In this document: positions 1-6,408 of the stretch, piece after piece
Numbering within the stretch: the first letter of the stretch is position 1
Layout: each line of letters starts with the position of its first letter
Source of the DNA: Dehalococcoidia bacterium UBA5627
Lineage (GTDB): Bacteria > Chloroflexota > Dehalococcoidia > Dehalococcoidales > UBA5627
DNA: 9,435 nt
Direction: 5' to 3'
NCBI GenBank assembly: GCA_002421585.1
Contig: DIKD01000108.1
Span: 1 to 9,435 of the forward strand
Notes under the pieces: model-generated
Told to the model about the DNA's origin: nothing
Seen by the model: the letters and a program-made list of their open reading frames with translations, nothing else
The model's database searches: none
Made by a program: the position numbers and the translations under genes

Positions 1-1110
1 GAGCAGGAGCTTAAAATCATCTCTGCCGGCGAGCAGTTAAAAGCCTCTACGTACGAGGTGTACAGTGTGCTTAACGGCGAGGATTCGTCATCGTCTTCTG
101 TATCTGCGCTGGATGCATTGAATAGTGCCGTGGATATAATCAGACGTCTGGTTGAACTCGACCCTTCATTAAAACCGGAGCTGGCAATGCTGGAAGGGGT
201 TGTGCCCGATGTCGAAGAAGCGGCACGCAGCATCCGCAATTATTCCGAGAATATGGAGTTCGATGCGGACCGCCTGGCTGAAATCGAAGAGCGGCTTGAA
301 CTTATCAGGAATCTAAAAAGGAAATACGGGCAGAGCATCCCGGATATCCTGTCCTATCTCGAAGAAATCGAAAACAAACTGGGTAAGTTTTCCAATTCAG
401 TTGAACGTATCGAAGCGCTTAAAAAACAATGCGTTGCGCTCAGAGAAGTTCTGGGAAAAGTGGCATTCGAACTGTCATCTTTGCGCACTCAGTCGGCTAA
501 AAAGCTTGTTACACAGGTTAATAATGAACTGGCGGATTTGAAAATGGAACAGGTAAAGTTCGATGTTTCTGTTGTTCAAAGGAAGTCTTTAAGCGGTATT
601 CCGTCTCCGGACGGCGATAGCTACGAATTTACGAGGAAGGGTGTCGATACGGTGGAGTTTATGGCTGCCACCAATCCGGGTGAACCCTTAAAGCCGCTGG
701 CAAAAATCGCCTCGACCGGTGAAATCTCACGCTTTATGCTGGCTCTCAAGAGTGCATTTTCAAAGACGGACAATATACCGATACTTGTTTTCGATGAAAT
801 CGATATCGGAGTGGGGGGAAGGTGCGGTGAGGTTATCGGTGAAAAATTGTGGGCTCTGGCACGTGACAGACAGGTCTTATGTATAACCCACCTTCCGCAA
901 ATAGCTGTTTTTGCCGATGCGAATCACGCCATTCGCAAGAACACCGACGGCTCGCGCGCTTCTACTACGCTGGAAAGCCTGACGGGCGATGCTTTAATCA
1001 GTGAGCTTACAATGATGCTGGTGGGCTCTCAATCCTCCGAGTCCTCGGTTAAAAGCGTCAAAGAACTGATGCAGAAAGCAGAGGACTGGAAGCAGGGGGA
1101 GATAATATAG
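1..1110 (+). CDS. recN: DNA repair protein RecN, C-terminal part (5' end outside window)
   Basis: RecN is an SMC-like cytoplasmic ATPase that acts early in double-strand-break repair by recombination. The frame is open from base 1 (reading EQELKIISAGEQ) and ends at TAG 1108-1110. The visible 369 residues are therefore an internal start, and the N-terminal 200 or so residues with the Walker A motif lie to the left; family members are usually about 550-590 residues. The order seen is a coiled-coil middle (charged heptads, roughly bases 180-560), then the C-terminal ATPase half. That half has the ABC signature region AKIASTGEISRFMLALK (about 703-753), Walker B with catalytic acidic pair ILVFDEIDIGVGGR (about 781-822), and the switch-histidine segment CITHLPQIA (about 880-906). 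The signature reads STGE where most RecN proteins have SGGE. The gene converges on hsdM with about 124 bases between stops. Identification is secure. Confidence 0.96.
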   Translation, partial: EQELKIISAGEQLKASTYEVYSVLNGEDSSSSSVSALDALNSAVDIIRRLVELDPSLKPELAMLEGVVPDVEEAARSIRNYSENMEFDADRLAEIEERLELIRNLKRKYGQSIPDILSYLEEIENKLGKFSNSVERIEALKKQCVALREVLGKVAFELSSLRTQSAKKLVTQVNNELADLKMEQVKFDVSVVQRKSLSGIPSPDGDSYEFTRKGVDTVEFMAATNPGEPLKPLAKIASTGEISRFMLALKSAFSKTDNIPILVFDEIDIGVGGRCGEVIGEKLWALARDRQVLCITHLPQIAVFADANHAIRKNTDGSRASTTLESLTGDALISELTMMLVGSQSSESSVKSVKELMQKAEDWKQGEII

Positions 1111-1234
1111 TGTATTAAAAAGACTAATTTTAGACGATTAACATAACTAGGAACTCTCTGATTAAGTCCTTCTCTATAAGGTATGGTAGATATAATAGTC
1201 CGTTGCATAATGAACTTTTTCAGAGTTTCCTAAA

Positions 1235-2701
1235 TTATTTATCCTCTTCCCCCAACTCCGCGAAAATGCTGTTGAACTCTTCCAGTGCGGATTCGAGGTT
1301 GTCGGCAATTTCCCTGGCAATAACCGCCGGTTCGGGGAGATTGGCGGAATCCTCCAGGCTGTCATCTTTAAGCCAGATAATATCGAGGTTTGCCTTGTCG
1401 CGGTTCATCAGCTCTTCATAGGTAAAAACCTTAAAACGTTCAGCTTCCTGCCGCTCGAAGCGGTTTGACGGATTATAGCACTTGATAAAGTCCTGCATAT
1501 CTTCATAGCTCAAAGCATTGGTCTTAAGGGTAAAATGGGCATTTGTACGCAGGTCATAAATCCATAGTTTATCTGTCCACGGTTTTTCGCTAGCCGGTTT
1601 TTTGTCAAAAAACAACACATTTGCCTTAACACCTTGCGCATAAAATAAGCCGGTAGGAAGCCGTAAGAGGGTATGCACGTCGCATTCTTTCAGCAACTTT
1701 CTTCTCACCGTCTCCCCGGCGCCGCCTTCGAAGAGTACGTTATCCGGCACGACTATCGCTGCTTTGCCGTGAATCTTTAGGATAGTTTTAACATGCTGCA
1801 GGAAATTAAGTTGTTTGTTTGAAGTAGTAGCGGCAAAGTCCTGCCTTTCGTAAACAAGAGTGTCTTTTTCGGCTTTTCCCTCTCCATTGACGATAGTTAT
1901 GCTACTTCTCTTGCCGAATGGTGGATTGGTCAATACCATATCGAAACGTTCGCCTGCATCGGAAATAAGAGAATCTCCAGTTTCTATCGGGCTTTCGTCA
2001 CTGCCGATGCCGTGCAGATAGAGGTTCATCACACATAATCGCACCACATTATCGACGATATCCTTGCCACTGAAGGTGTTGTAACGCAGGGCTTTCTTTT
2101 GCTCGATATCAAGGGTGTAATTACCAGAGATATAATCGTGCGCTGCCAGTAAAAAACCACCAGTACCGCATGCCGGGTCGTGGATGGTCATGCCGGGTCG
2201 TGGCTTTGCCACCTCGACCAGCGCTTTAATCAACGGTCTGGGGGTGAAATATTGACCGGCACCGCTCTTGGTATCTTCAGCGTTTTTCTGAAGCAGTCCT
2301 TCATAAATATCGCCTTTAACATCTATATCCAGCCCTATCCATACCTCACCGTTAATCAGTTCAATAAGACGCCTTAGTTTGGCGGGGTCCTGAATCTTGT
2401 TCTGAGCCTTGCGGAATATCACGCCCAGCATCCCTTTTTCCTTGCCGAGTGTTTCCAGTATATGCCGGTAGTGTACTTCCAACGCATCGCCGTCTTTTTG
2501 TAGGAGGCTCTGCCAGTCCAGCCCAGAAGGTATGCCGGAAGGCTGCTTAAAGGGTGGTTTACTGCGTTCATCAGCCATTTTAAGGAAAATGAGATAGGTC
2601 AACTGCTCGACATAGTCGCCGTAGCTGACGCCATCATCACGAAGAACGTGGCAATAGTTCCAGACCTTTTGGACGATTGAGGATGATGAATTATTTGCCA
2701 T
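1235..2701 (-). CDS. hsdM: Type I restriction-modification DNA methyltransferase subunit HsdM
   Basis: HsdM is the N6-adenine methyltransferase subunit of type I RM. It transfers methyl from S-adenosylmethionine to the site chosen by HsdS. The protein is 488 residues, normal for the family. It has an N-terminal helical HsdM_N region (about 8-140), the GQYFTP motif (149-154), SAM-binding motif I DPACGTGGF (175-183) and catalytic motif IV NPPFG (259-263). I chose ATG 2701 because AAGGAG lies just upstream. The frame stays open 28 codons further, but that extension only overlaps the hsdS end in another frame. Its start overlaps the hsdS stop by 11 bases, so the two were translationally coupled, in the order S then M. 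The gene itself looks intact, but its specificity partner is broken and no hsdR is in the window, so it is probably an orphan. Any expression may now depend on read-through from the IS. Confidence 0.95.
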   Translation of the reverse strand: MANNSSSSIVQKVWNYCHVLRDDGVSYGDYVEQLTYLIFLKMADERSKPPFKQPSGIPSGLDWQSLLQKDGDALEVHYRHILETLGKEKGMLGVIFRKAQNKIQDPAKLRRLIELINGEVWIGLDIDVKGDIYEGLLQKNAEDTKSGAGQYFTPRPLIKALVEVAKPRPGMTIHDPACGTGGFLLAAHDYISGNYTLDIEQKKALRYNTFSGKDIVDNVVRLCVMNLYLHGIGSDESPIETGDSLISDAGERFDMVLTNPPFGKRSSITIVNGEGKAEKDTLVYERQDFAATTSNKQLNFLQHVKTILKIHGKAAIVVPDNVLFEGGAGETVRRKLLKECDVHTLLRLPTGLFYAQGVKANVLFFDKKPASEKPWTDKLWIYDLRTNAHFTLKTNALSYEDMQDFIKCYNPSNRFERQEAERFKVFTYEELMNRDKANLDIIWLKDDSLEDSANLPEPAVIAREIADNLESALEEFNSIFAELGEEDK

Positions 2702-3061
2702 TGCTGGTTCTCCTTCTTTTTGGTTGTGTTTGATTTTGGGCTTTTTCCGCCTTAATGCGTTCCAGTAATTTTTCGGCAGGTTCATCTGATGGGTCTTGAG
2801 GCACCAGTTTGCCTTCGAATGCTTGTTTAAGGATACTTTGGCGCAGCCGTTCTGCCTGTTTCAAACTCTGCTCTATAGTTGCCTCTATTTTATCCGCAAT
2901 AGAAAAATGGCGTTCGATTTCTTCAACAATTTTTTGCTGTTCGGGGAGCGGGGGGTAATTTTATTTTGAATATGGCAATCGTTTGGAAACCGACCCTTGG
3001 ATGTTGAACTCCATTCATATTCTGGCTTGTATACCTAACGAAATCTTTTACTTCATTGCTT
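2691..3061 (-). pseudogene. hsdS: HsdS specificity subunit remnant: C-terminal end only, frameshifted
   Basis: HsdS recognises the target sequence for type I RM. Read on the minus strand from 3061, one frame gives SNEVKDFVRYTSQNMNGVQ, then HPRVGFQTIAIFKIKLPP, typical of the end of a target-recognition domain. After the G6 tract (2950-2955) the family pattern continues in another frame: LPEQQKIVEEIERHF, then a helical segment containing LRQSILKQAFEGKLVPQDP and a basic tail ending at TAA 2693-2691. Five G/C residues instead of six would join the two frames into KLPPLPEQQ, so this is a one-base insertion. The upstream frame stops at TGA 2925-2923. The N-terminal domain, the first recognition domain and the start are absent. 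The sequence ends abruptly at the IS edge (3062), and nothing like hsdS is seen beyond 4371. Too short for a working HsdS. Confidence 0.88.
2950..2955. repeat. G6 homopolymer tract at the hsdS frameshift
   Basis: Six G on the plus strand (six C in the hsdS sense). Removing one base restores a continuous HsdS reading frame across the conserved LPPLPEQQ segment. It could be simple decay, slipped-strand phase variation or a base-calling error. Six is short for an active phase-variable tract. Confidence 0.75.
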
Positions 3062-3087
3062 TGAGGTGGACCCCATCGTTAGGACAG
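3062..3087. repeat. IS terminal inverted repeat (orfB-distal end)
   Basis: This pairs with 4346-4371. In 26 aligned positions the outer 12 (TGAGGTGGACCC) and inner 6 (GGACAG) are identical, with 2 of 8 matching between, giving 20/26. The orfB stop (3079-3081) lies inside this repeat. Confidence 0.88.
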
Positions 3088-4014
3088 AACAGGGGTAATG
3101 TTAAGGTGGAATCCTGTTACGGTTAATGGGTTCGATGCACAAGATTCTACCATACCACCAGCCTTTGGTTCTATGGGGATGGTGGAGCTGGGGACGTAGA
3201 CTTCCGCTGGTGTTTTATAACCGTGTGACTGGTGTGAACGTTCGGTGTTATAGAACCGGAAGTACTTCGCCAGACTGATTCTTGCCTCTCTGCCATCCTT
3301 ATATGCTTTCAGATACACCTCCTCGTATTTCACTGTTCTCCACAACCTCTCGATAAACAGATTGTCATTGTAGCTTCCCTTGCCGTCCATGCTGATCTGT
3401 ATACCGTGTTTCTTCAATGTCTCGGTAAACTCCTCGCCGGTAAACTGGCTGCCTTGGTCGGTATTGAATATCTCAGGTTTTCCTTTCCTCAAAGCTTCCT
3501 CCAGAGCTTCGATACAGAAATCAGTATCAAGCGTATTTGACAGCCTCCACGACAGCACATACCGGCTGTACCAGTCGATGATCGCTACAAGATACAGAAA
3601 TCCCTTCGCCATCGGTATATAGGTTATATCTACCGCCCACACATGGTTCGGACGGTTTATATCCAGTCCTTTCAGTAGATACGGGTATACCTTGTGTCCT
3701 TTCCCTGGTTTGCTTGTCTTCGGCCTCCTGTATATTGCCATGATTCCCATCAACCGCATTAGTCTCTGTACCCGTTTCCGGTTGACACTGTGTCCCAGTT
3801 TTCTCAGGCAGTCTGCTATTTTCCTCGACCCGTAAAACGGTATCTCCAGGTATTTTCGGTCGATCAGTTTCATCAGTTCAAGTTCCTCATCCGTATTACC
3901 TTTCGGCTGGTAATACCATCCGGAACGGTTTATCGAGAGTAATTCGCACTGCCGTTTGACTGAAAGCGACGGATGACCCGGGTCTACCGCATCATGCCGC
4001 CGCGCTACACTCAA
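3079..4014 (-). CDS. IS3-family transposase OrfB (DDE integrase core)
   Basis: This is the catalytic part of the transposase, which cuts and joins the IS ends. It is 311 residues if started at TTG 4014. It opens with the HTH_21-like segment found in IS3 OrfB proteins (RQCELLSINRSGWYYQPKG), then YGSRKIADCLRK. The rve/RNase H-fold core follows, with the three acidic residues in WAVDITYIP, FNTDQGSQF and FIERLWRTVKYEEVYL, and then the C-terminal YNTERSHQSHGYKTPAEVY. All three catalytic positions are present. The TTG start overlaps the orfA stop (TTGA, 4014-4011) and lacks its own convincing ribosome-binding site. The main product is therefore probably an OrfAB fusion of about 405 residues made by frameshifting just upstream. 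Confidence 0.93.
   Translation of the reverse strand: MSVARRHDAVDPGHPSLSVKRQCELLSINRSGWYYQPKGNTDEELELMKLIDRKYLEIPFYGSRKIADCLRKLGHSVNRKRVQRLMRLMGIMAIYRRPKTSKPGKGHKVYPYLLKGLDINRPNHVWAVDITYIPMAKGFLYLVAIIDWYSRYVLSWRLSNTLDTDFCIEALEEALRKGKPEIFNTDQGSQFTGEEFTETLKKHGIQISMDGKGSYNDNLFIERLWRTVKYEEVYLKAYKDGREARISLAKYFRFYNTERSHQSHGYKTPAEVYVPSSTIPIEPKAGGMVESCASNPLTVTGFHLNITPVLS
3100..3116. repeat. Sub-terminal inverted repeat of the IS, left copy
   Basis: GTTAAGGTGGAATCCTG matches the complement of 4326-4342 at 16 of 17 positions. Both the terminal and sub-terminal repeats contain AGGTGGA, so these may be repeated transposase-binding sites. The distance from the IS end is about 9 bp longer on this side than on the other. 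Confidence 0.65.
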
Positions 4015-4295
4015 CGATTTAAAGCACTGTCCAGAAAATCCCGCTCAACCTTCAGTTGCCCTATCTCTTGGTACAACCGGGCAACCAGATTCTCATCGTC
4101 TTTCTTCTTCCGGGCATGGTCTTGACCGAATATGATGGATGCCTGTTCCTGCAGCTCTTTCTTCCACTTCGTAACCATGTTGGGATGTACTTCGAACCTG
4201 GCTGCTATCCGGGCAACCGTTTCTTCACCTTTCAATGCCTCCAGAGCTACTTTTGCTTTGAACGATGGGCTGTGTTTCCTTCTGCTTTCTTTCAT
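4011..4295 (-). CDS. IS3-family transposase OrfA (helix-turn-helix)
   Basis: A 94-residue protein of the HTH_Tnp_1 type that binds the IS ends. SPSFKAKVALEALKGEETVA and then RIAARFEVHPNMVTKWKKEL form the helix-turn-helix (about 8-50). A leucine-containing helix follows (ENLVARLYQEIGQLKVERDF, about 68-87), likely the oligomerisation zipper that continues into OrfAB. ATG 4295 is preceded on the minus strand by AAAAGGAG at good spacing. The gene ends AAT CGT TGA, overlapping the start of orfB by 4 bases. By family knowledge, OrfA alone often acts as a regulator or inhibitor of transposition. Confidence 0.92.
   Translation of the reverse strand: MKESRRKHSPSFKAKVALEALKGEETVARIAARFEVHPNMVTKWKKELQEQASIIFGQDHARKKKDDENLVARLYQEIGQLKVERDFLDSALNR
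4017..4023 (-). promoter_or_regulatory. Candidate -1 ribosomal frameshift heptamer TTTAAAT
   Basis: In the orfA frame the end reads GCT TTA AAT CGT TGA. The heptamer T TTA AAT fits the X XXY YYZ slippery pattern in the correct phase, six bases before the stop. A slip of -1 gives next codons TCG TTG AGT, exactly the orfB frame, joining the two into one transposase. No downstream pseudoknot was checked. Confidence 0.7.
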
Positions 4296-4325
4296 GTCCT
4301 GCTCCTTTTCCTTTTGTTATTTTAG

Positions 4326-4342
4326 CAGGACTCCACCTTAAC
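4326..4342. repeat. Sub-terminal inverted repeat of the IS, right copy
   Basis: Inverted partner of 3100-3116 (16/17 identical). It sits between the terminal repeat and the orfA ribosome-binding region. Confidence 0.65.
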
Positions 4343-4345
4343 TAC

Positions 4346-4371
4346 CTGTCCGATTTCTTGGGTCCACCTCA
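4346..4371. repeat. IS terminal inverted repeat (orfA-proximal end)
   Basis: Inverted partner of 3062-3087. It ends in CA at 4371 and is followed at once by a hairpin in the flanking DNA. Confidence 0.88.
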
Positions 4372-4398
4372 GCCAGATGATATGAGATACCGTCTGGC
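4372..4398. repeat. Hairpin directly abutting the IS end
   Basis: GCCAGATG (4372-4379) pairs with CGTCTGGC (4391-4398): 8 pairs including one G-T, with an 11-base loop. It begins at the first base outside the IS. No strong T run follows on either strand, so a terminator role is uncertain. It may be a relic of the insertion target. Confidence 0.5.
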
Positions 4399-4519
4399 AG
4401 TAATTATTTAAAACACTTTAATTTATTTAATTGATGTTGTATTTGTATCCAATGATGGGTTCGTAATAAGGGAAGATTAATAAAAAAATATTTTTAACTT
4501 TTTGCGTCCGGTCATTATA

Positions 4520-4548
4520 TTCAACCTCAAGACGTTATATAATATTAT
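4520..4548 (+). promoter_or_regulatory. Putative promoter of the coiled-coil protein gene
   Basis: TTCAAC (4520-4525), 17-base spacer, TATTAT (4543-4548). An overlapping TATAAT at 4538-4543 is an alternative -10. The position leaves a short leader carrying the GGAGGT site. Surroundings are very AT-rich, so chance matches are easy. Confidence 0.4.
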
Positions 4549-4574
4549 ATAAATACGATTTGGAGGTAATCAAA

Positions 4575-5486
4575 ATGGAAAATAGAGAAGAACCTTCCGA
4601 AGAAAAGCAGCTTGTAATATCGGAAATGAGCCTGGATGAAACGCAAATGGCGGCTCAGCTTTACAGTAATGCCGGATTAGACCCGGTAGTGGATGCCGGA
4701 TTAAAGGATTATGATGCTACATTACGCAAAGAAGATAAGTTTATTAAAAAAGTGATGGGCCCGCGTGACAGTGATATCAAGGGCTACGGAGAGGCGGTAG
4801 CAAAAAGAGTCTCTCTTGCCGTATTCAATTTGTTGAATAAACAGTACGGTGGAAAGGTGGGGGATTTACGTTCCTATATATTTAATCTGGAAGATGAACG
4901 TGACAGGGCAAACGCCAGATACGACGATCTTTTGGGCAGAGTAGTCGGTATATTAGGGGAAGAGTATAAGGAGCTGAGAACCGATTCGAATGAGTTTATG
5001 AATAAACTGTCGGATGTGCTGGGAGAAGACCTTAAGGAAGCCAGGATTGATAAAAAAGCACTGGCTGAAAGCCTGGCAGATATAGACGGTTTAAGGTCGA
5101 GAATAAAGGATTTGGAAAAAGAGAAGCAGGAAGCCAAAGAAAGCTACGAAGCGCAAATAAGCGAGCTCGATTCAAAAATAAAGCAAGTGGAATCGGATAA
5201 AACGTCCTTAACGGGCGACCTTAATAAAGCCAAGGAAGACTATGAACGATTGCACGCAGCGGCAACAAATCTGAATGAAGATGTGTCATCTGAGGAAATA
5301 GGCAGTAAACTGGGAGAAAGTTTATATACCTATCTAATCCAAGACACTAAGGTGCCTAAGATGCTTATCAACGGTATGAATAGATTTATCGATTTTGAAA
5401 AATACCTGGGTACGGCGGCAGCCAGAGGTGCCGAGGCGGCGATAAAACAGGCAGGGGAGAAGCTGAGTGAGGCGTCGGCGGATTAA
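4575..5486 (+). CDS. Unrecognised cytoplasmic coiled-coil protein
   Basis: I do not recognise a family. I start it at ATG 4575 because GGAGGT at 4562-4567 lies 7 bases upstream; a TTG at 4560 in the same frame would contain that site. The product is 303 residues, highly charged and acidic, with no signal peptide, membrane segment, cysteine or tryptophan that I can see. The N-terminal part (1-95) is less repetitive, with a conserved-looking GPRDSDIKGYGEAVAKRVSL segment (62-81). Residues about 97-240 are heptad-rich coiled coil (for example SRIKDLEKEKQEAKESYEAQ). The C-terminal 60 residues look globular or amphipathic, with an Ala/Gly-rich end. It is transcribed alone, divergent from the IS and convergent with the FKBP gene. 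A structural, scaffolding or partner-binding role is only a guess. Confidence 0.85.
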   Translation: MENREEPSEEKQLVISEMSLDETQMAAQLYSNAGLDPVVDAGLKDYDATLRKEDKFIKKVMGPRDSDIKGYGEAVAKRVSLAVFNLLNKQYGGKVGDLRSYIFNLEDERDRANARYDDLLGRVVGILGEEYKELRTDSNEFMNKLSDVLGEDLKEARIDKKALAESLADIDGLRSRIKDLEKEKQEAKESYEAQISELDSKIKQVESDKTSLTGDLNKAKEDYERLHAAATNLNEDVSSEEIGSKLGESLYTYLIQDTKVPKMLINGMNRFIDFEKYLGTAAARGAEAAIKQAGEKLSEASAD

Positions 5487-5541
5487 TTTTTAGAGTGCCG
5501 GCGGGGATATTTTATCGTAAATAGCAGAGACGGCCGGGTAT

Positions 5542-6045
5542 TTATATTATCTCCAGCAGATCTATCTTAAAGGTTAAGTCCTCTCCTGCCAGCGGATAAT
5601 TGGCATCTATTGTCACGTTTGCATCGGAAACATCGATTACTTTTACCTGTGAGGTACGTCCGTCACTGTTCGTAACTGTAAGGTAATCACCGACTTTGAC
5701 ATCTTCTCCGCCCTGTATCTGGCTGCGTTTGATTGTGATTATAAGGTCTTCCCTGTATTCTCCGTAGGCGTCAGCTGCCGCAATTGTAATGGTTTTGGAT
5801 TCTCCGGTCTTCATCCCTATTACGGCTTCTTCGAAGTCTGCCAGCATGGAGCCTTTTCCGATAACAAACTCGAGCGGTTGGTTCCCGACTGTTGTTTGAT
5901 ATACAGTGCCGTCCGACAGGGATAAAGTATAATCTACCCGCACGGTATCCCCATCTTCAGCTACAGCTGAGCTGCAAGCAGATAGCATTAAGGCTCCGCA
6001 TATAGAAATACATATTAAACTAAGAATAAGGCTGATATTTTTCAC
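5542..6045 (-). CDS. FKBP-type (SlyD-like) peptidyl-prolyl isomerase lipoprotein
   Basis: Catalyses cis-trans isomerisation of proline bonds to help proteins fold, here on the outer face of the membrane. The N-terminus has a basic start, a hydrophobic stretch and a lipobox LSAC with the acylated Cys at 24, so it is an anchored lipoprotein. The FKBP core follows: VDYTLSLSDGTVYQTT, PLEFVIGKGSMLADFEEAV, GMKTGESKTITI and the AYGEY motif. An inserted flap domain comes next (VGDYLTVTNSDGR to VTIDANYPLAGEDLTF), the arrangement of SlyD-type enzymes. Family members usually have NHPLAG where this has NYPLAG. It lacks the His-rich metal-binding tail of E. coli SlyD. I prefer GTG 6045 (GGAAG 9 bases upstream) over TTG 6051. 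It lies upstream-oriented with the ferredoxin gene, 36 bases away, possibly co-transcribed. Confidence 0.9.
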   Translation of the reverse strand: MKNISLILSLICISICGALMLSACSSAVAEDGDTVRVDYTLSLSDGTVYQTTVGNQPLEFVIGKGSMLADFEEAVIGMKTGESKTITIAAADAYGEYREDLIITIKRSQIQGGEDVKVGDYLTVTNSDGRTSQVKVIDVSDANVTIDANYPLAGEDLTFKIDLLEII

Positions 6046-6081
6046 TATCAAGCACTTCCGTTAATGTAATATGTCAGAGGC

Positions 6082-6270
6082 TTAATTTATCCTTATAGCT
6101 CCGGCAGGGCATCTTCTTTCACAGCCGCGCAGTTTGTCGCATTTGGTTTGGTCGGATACGGCGCAGGTATTTGACTCTTTATCCAAATACAATATTTGCT
6201 GCGGGCATATTTTAATACACACACCGCAGCCGGTGCAAAGCTCTTTATCGATAGATACGGTTTCTTTCAT
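6082..6270 (-). CDS. Small 4Fe-4S ferredoxin-like protein with a modified second cluster site
   Basis: A 62-residue electron-transfer protein of the bacterial dicluster ferredoxin fold. Motif one, CTGCGVCIKICP, supplies C12, C15, C18 and C22. Motif two reads CDKLRGCERRCP with C44, C50 and C54, and Leu47 stands where the standard CxxCxxCxxxCP pattern has a cysteine. An extra C36 lies between the motifs. Cluster one (C12, C15, C18, C54) is therefore complete. Cluster two has three normal ligands (C22, C44, C50) and could be a 3Fe cluster, or could use C36. ATG 6270 has no close ribosome-binding site; a GGGAG lies about 30 bases upstream with no in-frame start after it. Partner enzymes are not in the window. 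Confidence 0.85.
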   Translation of the reverse strand: MKETVSIDKELCTGCGVCIKICPQQILYLDKESNTCAVSDQTKCDKLRGCERRCPAGAIRIN

Positions 6271-6408
6271 TTTATAAAAAAAGCGGCAGTGACTTAAATT
6301 GCTCCCTTTCCTTTGTCTGTTATATTTACCTGCAATGATAGCCTCAAAATATTAGGGGTAATTGTCAAAAAAACCGATTATCCTTTCGTAAAAAATGATG
6401 CAAGAACT

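Larger units (their letters stand above)
3062..4371 (-). mobile_element. Complete IS3-family insertion sequence, 1310 bp
   Basis: The element runs between imperfect terminal inverted repeats beginning TGAGGTGGACCC and ending in the complementary GGGTCCACCTCA, so it has the TG...CA ends usual for the IS3 family. It carries overlapping orfA (HTH) and orfB (DDE integrase core) on the minus strand, about the expected length and organisation. Both transposase frames are open, so the copy may be active. The bases just outside (GCTT left, GCCA right) do not match, so no 3-5-bp target duplication is visible. Together with the lack of hsdS sequence on the right, this suggests deletion or rearrangement after insertion. 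Transcription from the IS runs toward the hsdS remnant and hsdM. Confidence 0.93.

Noticed and set aside
1150..1230. Imperfect inverted repeat (AGGAACTCTCTG with CAGAGTTTCCT) between recN and hsdM
   Set aside because: Long loop and bulged stem; may be a shared terminator but not convincing.
2169..2203. 15-bp perfect direct repeat CATGCCGGGTCGTGG, two copies 20 bp apart inside hsdM
   Set aside because: The copies lie in different reading frames and both encode conserved HsdM motifs (DPACGTGG and PRPGM), so the repeat is a by-product of conserved coding.
2702..2785. 28-codon N-terminal extension of HsdM
   Set aside because: It overlaps the real end of hsdS in another frame, and a good ribosome-binding site precedes ATG 2701.
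4560..4574. TTG start for the coiled-coil protein
   Set aside because: It would place the GGAGGT ribosome-binding site inside the coding region.
5498..5537. CCGGC/GCCGG inverted pair between the convergent coiled-coil and FKBP genes, as a bidirectional terminator
   Set aside because: Only five pairs with a loop of about 30 bases and no T run, so too weak to annotate.
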